Shown here piece by piece: positions 5,676 through 8,950 of a DNA stretch of 8,950 bases (positions are counted from its first letter, which is position 1; every line of letters begins with the position of its first letter). Source of the DNA: PHET01 sp038202795. Its GTDB lineage: Bacteria > Actinomycetota > Coriobacteriia > Anaerosomatales > PHET01. Location: positions 1 through 8,950 of the forward strand of contig JBBREQ010000089.1 of assembly GCA_038202795.1 (NCBI GenBank), given 5' to 3'. The position numbers and the translations under genes are program-made. The notes beneath the pieces were generated by a model that made no database searches, had not been told where the DNA came from, and saw only the letters and a list, made by a program, of their open reading frames with translations.

Positions 5676-7061
5676 TCAGTTGTCCCGGCTGTGGTCCGGC
5701 TTGAGTGCCGAGGCCACTCGGGCCGGATCTGGAGTGCCTCCGGCTGCAACTGCAGCGTCAATCGCTGCCGAAATCGCCTCGCATGCACGACCCAACGGAG
5801 TGCCCTCCTCAATCACCGCATAGAGAGGTGTGGCCCACGTCGGCGTCTCGCCCTCGACCGACGCCGACGCGAGCCAGCCCGAAACGATGTCAGAATCGAA
5901 CACTGCGTCGAACTGACCGACCTTCTCAAGTTCCTTGAAGTCCCAAGCAACATGCCGACCCGCAGCAAAGACCTCTTCAATCTCGGGGCTCTCGCCAGGC
6001 ACCACCATCATCACCAGAACCAGACGGCCCTTCAGGACGATCCTAAGGTCCGTGAGCGTCGCCACGATCTTGCGACGCAACTCCGGCGGAACGTTGTCCC
6101 AGTAGTCGAGCCGATCGTAGACGACCACTCCCGAACGGTAGAGCGGCGCTGCGAAGGTCAGTACGGCCTCCAGTGTCTTCGTAGGGGCCTTTGTGACCTT
6201 CATCTCCTCGGCCATCGAGACAGTGCCCTGGGCCCGATAGGCTTCGATTCCTCGCGCCACAACGGGAGATAGGTGAGCCTTGGTGTGCGCGATGACATAG
6301 TCGCCGAGCAACTCGTCCACCGTCGCGCCTGTGCCCTCTTCGGGCAAAGCTGCAGGATCCACTTCACCAAGGGGCGTCACGAAGACCTCCGCGAAGGGGT
6401 CATCGGTCGCGTCCTCGGGTAGACCGGTCGAATCGTCCTCCGGGTCGGTATCGAGGCGCTGCTGGCGTGTCGTGGAGACACGCATGAGTGTCTCAAAGTC
6501 CTTCTCGCCGCTGCGGTCATCGACCGGCTCCCCGAACACGCGTTCAGCGTATGCCAGCGGGTCGGCCTCAAGGTCCATCCGGGCATTGGCGACATCGAAT
6601 CCTGCGCTTTCCAGTGCAGACCACTCGGGCAGCTCGTCGTCCAGGTCCGCGAGTACGGCCTGGGTCCAAAGGCCAATCGCGAGCGCGGGGTCACCAATCG
6701 CCACCCGCTCGGCCATCACGTTCAGGACTGCACGCACCCGACCCGTCCGCATCATGTCCAACGGCACATACGCCGGTAGTATGCCCGGCGTCGGGTCGCC
6801 CAGCGAGAGCGCCCGAAGGACCGGCGCCAGCGCAGCGATGTGGTACTGCGGCACCACCTCAGCGCTCTTCTCAACCAGAATGGGCCGGCTGGATGGGTCG
6901 TCCGCCGAACCATCAATTGCCGCGAGCATCCTCAGTGATGCCGCTCGGATCGCGTACTCGACACCGGGAGCGTTCGCTCCGTCGCTCTCGCCGATCGCGA
7001 ACGGATTGGCAATCAGTCCCACCGAACGATACACGCCTGTGGCGGCGGTCGAAGTCTCCAT
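5676..7061 (-). CDS. Degenerate AAA/P-loop ATPase-like protein
   Basis: This 461-residue cytoplasmic protein has the look of an AAA-type ATPase that has lost its nucleotide loop. Near the N-terminus it carries the G-L-I-A-N-P-F motif (15-21) common at the start of such ATPase modules. It then has a hydrophobic strand R-P-I-L-V-E-K-S (59-66) where a Walker A loop would be expected, but no G-x-x-G-x-G-K-S/T is present. Later, G-V-V-V-Y-D-R-L-D-Y-W-D (311-322) resembles Walker B, and R-L-V-L-V-M-M-V-V (346-354) resembles the sensor-1 strand. A long acidic, probably disordered stretch (about 203-245) separates the two halves. The ATG at 7061 has GAGGA 10 bases upstream, somewhat far. A GTG at 7100 would add 13 residues but lacks a well-placed ribosome site. 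It has its own promoter-like pair and is separated from its neighbours, so context does not name its job. The ATPase relationship is inferred from pattern only. Confidence 0.75.
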   Translation of the reverse strand: METSTAATGVYRSVGLIANPFAIGESDGANAPGVEYAIRAASLRMLAAIDGSADDPSSRPILVEKSAEVVPQYHIAALAPVLRALSLGDPTPGILPAYVPLDMMRTGRVRAVLNVMAERVAIGDPALAIGLWTQAVLADLDDELPEWSALESAGFDVANARMDLEADPLAYAERVFGEPVDDRSGEKDFETLMRVSTTRQQRLDTDPEDDSTGLPEDATDDPFAEVFVTPLGEVDPAALPEEGTGATVDELLGDYVIAHTKAHLSPVVARGIEAYRAQGTVSMAEEMKVTKAPTKTLEAVLTFAAPLYRSGVVVYDRLDYWDNVPPELRRKIVATLTDLRIVLKGRLVLVMMVVPGESPEIEEVFAAGRHVAWDFKELEKVGQFDAVFDSDIVSGWLASASVEGETPTWATPLYAVIEEGTPLGRACEAISAAIDAAVAAGGTPDPARVASALKPDHSRDN

Positions 7062-7143
7062 GCGATGCACATCCTCTGCTGTAGAAAAGTCACGCAGCAC
7101 CCTGCCGGGGTCCCGCGTCTTGGCACACCCATTACCCGCAGAC

Positions 7144-7172
7144 AGTATACGGCGAGCGAAGGACAGTGTGGA
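7144..7172 (-). promoter_or_regulatory. Probable sigma-70-type promoter for the ATPase-like gene
   Basis: TCCACA (7167-7172) and TATACT (7144-7149) are separated by exactly 17 bases and match consensus at 4/6 and 5/6 positions. Transcription would begin near 7137, giving a leader of about 75 bases to the ATG at 7061. The pair sits directly after the hairpin that ends the cytochrome unit, as expected for the next transcription unit. Confidence 0.5.
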
Positions 7173-7187
7173 GCCCTTCGGACATCG

Positions 7188-7223
7188 AGAAGGGCCCCGA
7201 CGGACTTTGCTCGGGGCCCTTCT
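7188..7223 (-). terminator. Hairpin terminator of the hydrogenase-cytochrome operon
   Basis: A perfect 13-bp GC-rich inverted repeat (arms 7188-7200 and 7211-7223) encloses a 10-base loop, 33 bases after the cytochrome stop codon. No real T-run follows, so it is a U-poor terminator of the kind common in high-GC actinomycetes. A shorter arm at 7173-7179 could pair with part of the stem (7189-7195) and compete with it. Confidence 0.75.
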
Positions 7224-7256
7224 GAATGCACCGCTAGGCGGGTGTGGGACAGATGC

Positions 7257-8498
7257 CTACTTGTTGTGGCACCGCTCGCACACGCCGCGGTTGTCGGCGC
7301 GCAGTAGCGAGCTCGACATGTTGGGGTTCACGCCAGCCGGCAGAGCCGTGGTGGGCTCAACAGACCAGGTGGTAACCGCCGAGGGGTTGTTGACGAGACG
7401 AGCATTCGCCCAACCGTCCATGGTCTTGTCGGTACCGTGCGCGAAGTGGCACGTGAGACAACCGAGCTGGTCGTTCATCTGATACGCACCGACCGGATCG
7501 CTCACGTTGCCAGCAGCCTTCTCAAGCGGAAGCACGGTACTGGTCACAGCATCCGTGCCGAACCCGTTGATCACACTGGCGGCGCCGATGGGCGTGTTGA
7601 CCGGGTGGCGGTGGCGAGTCCTGCTGCCAACCTGGGCCGCGCCGTCCTCCTCGTACTCCTTGTAGTCGTAGGCGCTCGTATTCTGGTCGTACTGGGTGTG
7701 ACAACCTGCACACCACGTCGACATCGAGAGCGACTTGCCGCCGCCGGGATAGCCGTTGGTCTGCGCAGCGTAGTACTGGGCAGCGGTGTAGTTGGGGCGG
7801 TAGACGGCCATCTGGGCCGCGCCGGCGTCATGCTTCTTCCAGCCCTGATCGGCGATTGGATAGCCGGTCTCAGACGAGAAGACGTAGCCCTGAGGCGTGT
7901 CGCTGGAGTCGTAACCACCGACGATGGCGACAGGACCAGCGGACGGAGCAAGCTGATCCTTCAGCAGGCGGTAGTTCGACGAACCGTGTACGTCGTGGCA
8001 GCTGCTGCAGTTGAGCCCCTGACCTGTGGGAGCAGATGAACCCGCGCCCCACATCGGATCGGTTGCAGCTCCAGCCTCCATGTTGTGCATGGAGGTCGAG
8101 CCAGCAAATGCGCCACCGTTCAGCGGAGCGTTGAACGTGGAGTTCGTCAGATACAGAGTGCTTCCCCCAGTGGTGGGGACGGTGGCGTCACCAGAGGGAC
8201 CATCGTCAAAGATTCCAAGCTCGACGTTTGTCGAAGCACCGGGCGCACCGTCGCCGTGGCAGGCGTAGCAGAACTCCTCCATGGTCGACGCTGACGATAC
8301 CAGCAAAGCGCTCTGCTGGTCGCCCGCACCGTTCTCCCAAGTCACCTCCGAGAACGAGGTGTGTGCACGGTGACAACCCGCACACGCATCGGTGTCCAGC
8401 GCGTAGCCGCCGTGCGGACCGAAGTTCGCAAACGCGGCACCAGCCGTTGCAAGAACGATAGTCGCTGCAAGGAGCAGGATGATCGATACTTTCTTCAC
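7257..8498 (-). CDS. Secreted hexaheme c-type cytochrome
   Basis: This 413-residue exported electron carrier has six covalent heme sites. The signal peptide covers residues 1-24 (K-K start, hydrophobic core, A-F-A end). CXXCH motifs begin at residues 39, 77, 164, 263, 347 and 407 (variable pairs AG, YA, SS, AG, LT, ER). Three are followed by a further His two residues on (CHRAH, CHDVH, CHFAH), as in doubled-CXXCH cytochromes. Eight other His residues, including an R-H-R-H-P motif at 295-299, could supply distal ligands. Spacers of up to about 95 residues are much longer than in compact cytochromes. No membrane anchor is seen beyond the signal peptide, and the protein ends three residues after its last heme Cys. 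The start is GTG at 8498, with AAGGGGG 8 bases upstream. It lies 20 bases after the hydrogenase gene, so it probably accepts electrons from that enzyme on the outer membrane face (inference). Confidence 0.93.
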   Translation of the reverse strand: MKKVSIILLLAATIVLATAGAAFANFGPHGGYALDTDACAGCHRAHTSFSEVTWENGAGDQQSALLVSSASTMEEFCYACHGDGAPGASTNVELGIFDDGPSGDATVPTTGGSTLYLTNSTFNAPLNGGAFAGSTSMHNMEAGAATDPMWGAGSSAPTGQGLNCSSCHDVHGSSNYRLLKDQLAPSAGPVAIVGGYDSSDTPQGYVFSSETGYPIADQGWKKHDAGAAQMAVYRPNYTAAQYYAAQTNGYPGGGKSLSMSTWCAGCHTQYDQNTSAYDYKEYEEDGAAQVGSRTRHRHPVNTPIGAASVINGFGTDAVTSTVLPLEKAAGNVSDPVGAYQMNDQLGCLTCHFAHGTDKTMDGWANARLVNNPSAVTTWSVEPTTALPAGVNPNMSSSLLRADNRGVCERCHNK

Positions 8499-8518
8499 TC
8501 AGTTCACCCCCTTGTGGG

Positions 8519-8950
8519 TTAGTGTACCGCGCAAGCGATGCACGGGTCGAAGGACTGGGCAACGCGGAGTGCTTCAACGCCACCACCGGCGGTGATGCCA
8601 GTGCCAGCGCCGCCCGTCGCAGTGGTCGTGGCCGTGCTGTACGGGATACCGATCATAGCCTGCTCCATGGGGCCGCGAGCGTCGCCGGCGTCCTTGGGAG
8701 ACGCGTTCCACGTGGTGGGAACGATGCACTGGTAGCGCGTGATCTTGCCAGCGGCATTGATGCTGGCCATGTGCATGAGCGCACCGCGCGGAGCCTCAGT
8801 GGCACAGAAGCCAGAAGCTGCCACGAGGGGAAGCTTCTGGGTGTAGGTCGGGGCGGTGCCGAGCGCGTCGAGCGCACCGATCCATCCACCGCCGGCCCAC
8901 GCCAGGGGCAGCGAGGTGCCAGCACCCTTGCTGAAGGTACCAATCATCAG
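8519..8950 (-). CDS. [NiFe]-hydrogenase large subunit, C-terminal part (5' end outside window)
   Basis: This is the last 143 residues of the catalytic subunit that oxidises or produces H2 at a Ni-Fe centre. Recognisable family segments are G-F-C-A-T-E-A-P-R-G-A-L, R-Y-Q-C-I-V-P-T-T-W-N-A-S-P and the metal-binding end S-F-D-P-C-I-A-C-A-V-H, whose two Cys bind the active site. The stop codon directly follows the His, so there is no C-terminal peptide of the kind normally removed by a maturation protease. A Thr/Gly/Ala-rich stretch of about 20 residues sits between G-I-P-Y and V-E-A-L-R-V. The frame is open to the window edge, so start, small subunit and any Tat signal lie beyond position 8950. 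It looks like a group 1-type uptake enzyme by sequence and by its cytochrome neighbour. A link to the actinobacterial/coriobacterial subgroups is inference. Confidence 0.93.
   Translation of the reverse strand: MMIGTFSKGAGTSLPLAWAGGGWIGALDALGTAPTYTQKLPLVAASGFCATEAPRGALMHMASINAAGKITRYQCIVPTTWNASPKDAGDARGPMEQAMIGIPYSTATTTATGGAGTGITAGGGVEALRVAQSFDPCIACAVH

Noticed and set aside
5671..5678. TGACGTCA palindrome at the end of the ATPase-like gene
   Set aside because: Eight-base palindromes are common by chance, and this one overlaps the stop codon. Nothing links it to regulation.
5670..6272. Plus-strand frame of 200 codons
   Set aside because: It lies entirely opposite the ATPase-like gene, has an Arg/His-rich composition and shows no domain.
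6331..7482. Long open frame of 383 codons on the plus strand
   Set aside because: It is antisense to the ATPase-like gene and the cytochrome end, crosses the terminator and promoter, and has a Ser/Arg/Ala-rich composition typical of a GC-rich shadow frame. No recognisable domain is present.
7437..8039. Plus-strand frame of 200 codons opposite the cytochrome
   Set aside because: The opposite strand encodes clear CXXCH motifs and a signal peptide. This frame is Val/Arg/Gly-rich with no motif, so it is a shadow.
1..8950. CRISPR arrays, tRNA/rRNA genes, insertion sequences or phage genes
   Set aside because: I looked for spaced direct repeats, tRNA-like folds, transposase motifs and flanking repeats and saw none. 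All long minus-strand frames are explained by cellular genes.

Overview
The window is high-GC bacterial DNA in which every convincing gene lies on the minus strand, so transcription runs from position 8950 towards 1. The best guess for the source is an anaerobic, environmental Coriobacteriia-like actinomycete. This rests on a Tyr/Lys-rich C-terminal surface module of a kind I associate with that group, a CheY of the Thermotoga/Firmicutes type, high GC with frequent GTG starts, and a hydrogenase linked to a multiheme cytochrome c. The taxonomic call is inference, not proof.

Reading in the direction of transcription, the window begins with the C-terminal end of a [NiFe]-hydrogenase large subunit (8519-8950, cut by the window edge). 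It is followed 20 bases later by a secreted six-heme c-type cytochrome (7257-8498). The two look like one respiratory hydrogen-oxidation operon in which the cytochrome could take electrons from the hydrogenase on the outer face of the membrane. A strong 13-bp hairpin (7188-7223) closes this unit.

A promoter-like pair (7144-7172) just beyond the hairpin probably drives a lone gene (5676-7061). Its product looks like a degenerate AAA/P-loop ATPase: a Walker-B-like strand is visible but the Walker A lysine loop is missing. After a 137-base spacer come two tightly coupled genes: a single-pass membrane-anchored protein with a TPR-like helix pair (4771-5538), and a large secreted multi-domain beta-sandwich surface protein (3208-4761). 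The ribosome binding site of the second overlaps the stop codon of the first.

The last 3.1 kb is a chemosensory operon in the order cheR, mcp, cheW, cheY, with a probable further gene starting at position 20. The receptor has two membrane segments but almost no extracellular part, a HAMP domain and a long signalling hairpin. CheR would methylate it, CheW would couple it to a CheA kinase not present in the window, and CheY would be the output. A perfect 8-bp inverted repeat (3136-3158) lies between the surface-protein gene and cheR.

The points most worth a second look are the hydrogenase ending exactly at its metal-binding motif with no cleavable tail, its coupling to an uncharacterised hexaheme cytochrome, the Walker-A-less ATPase-like protein, and the sensor-less receptor next to an envelope protein pair. 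No RNA genes, insertion sequences or CRISPR arrays were seen.
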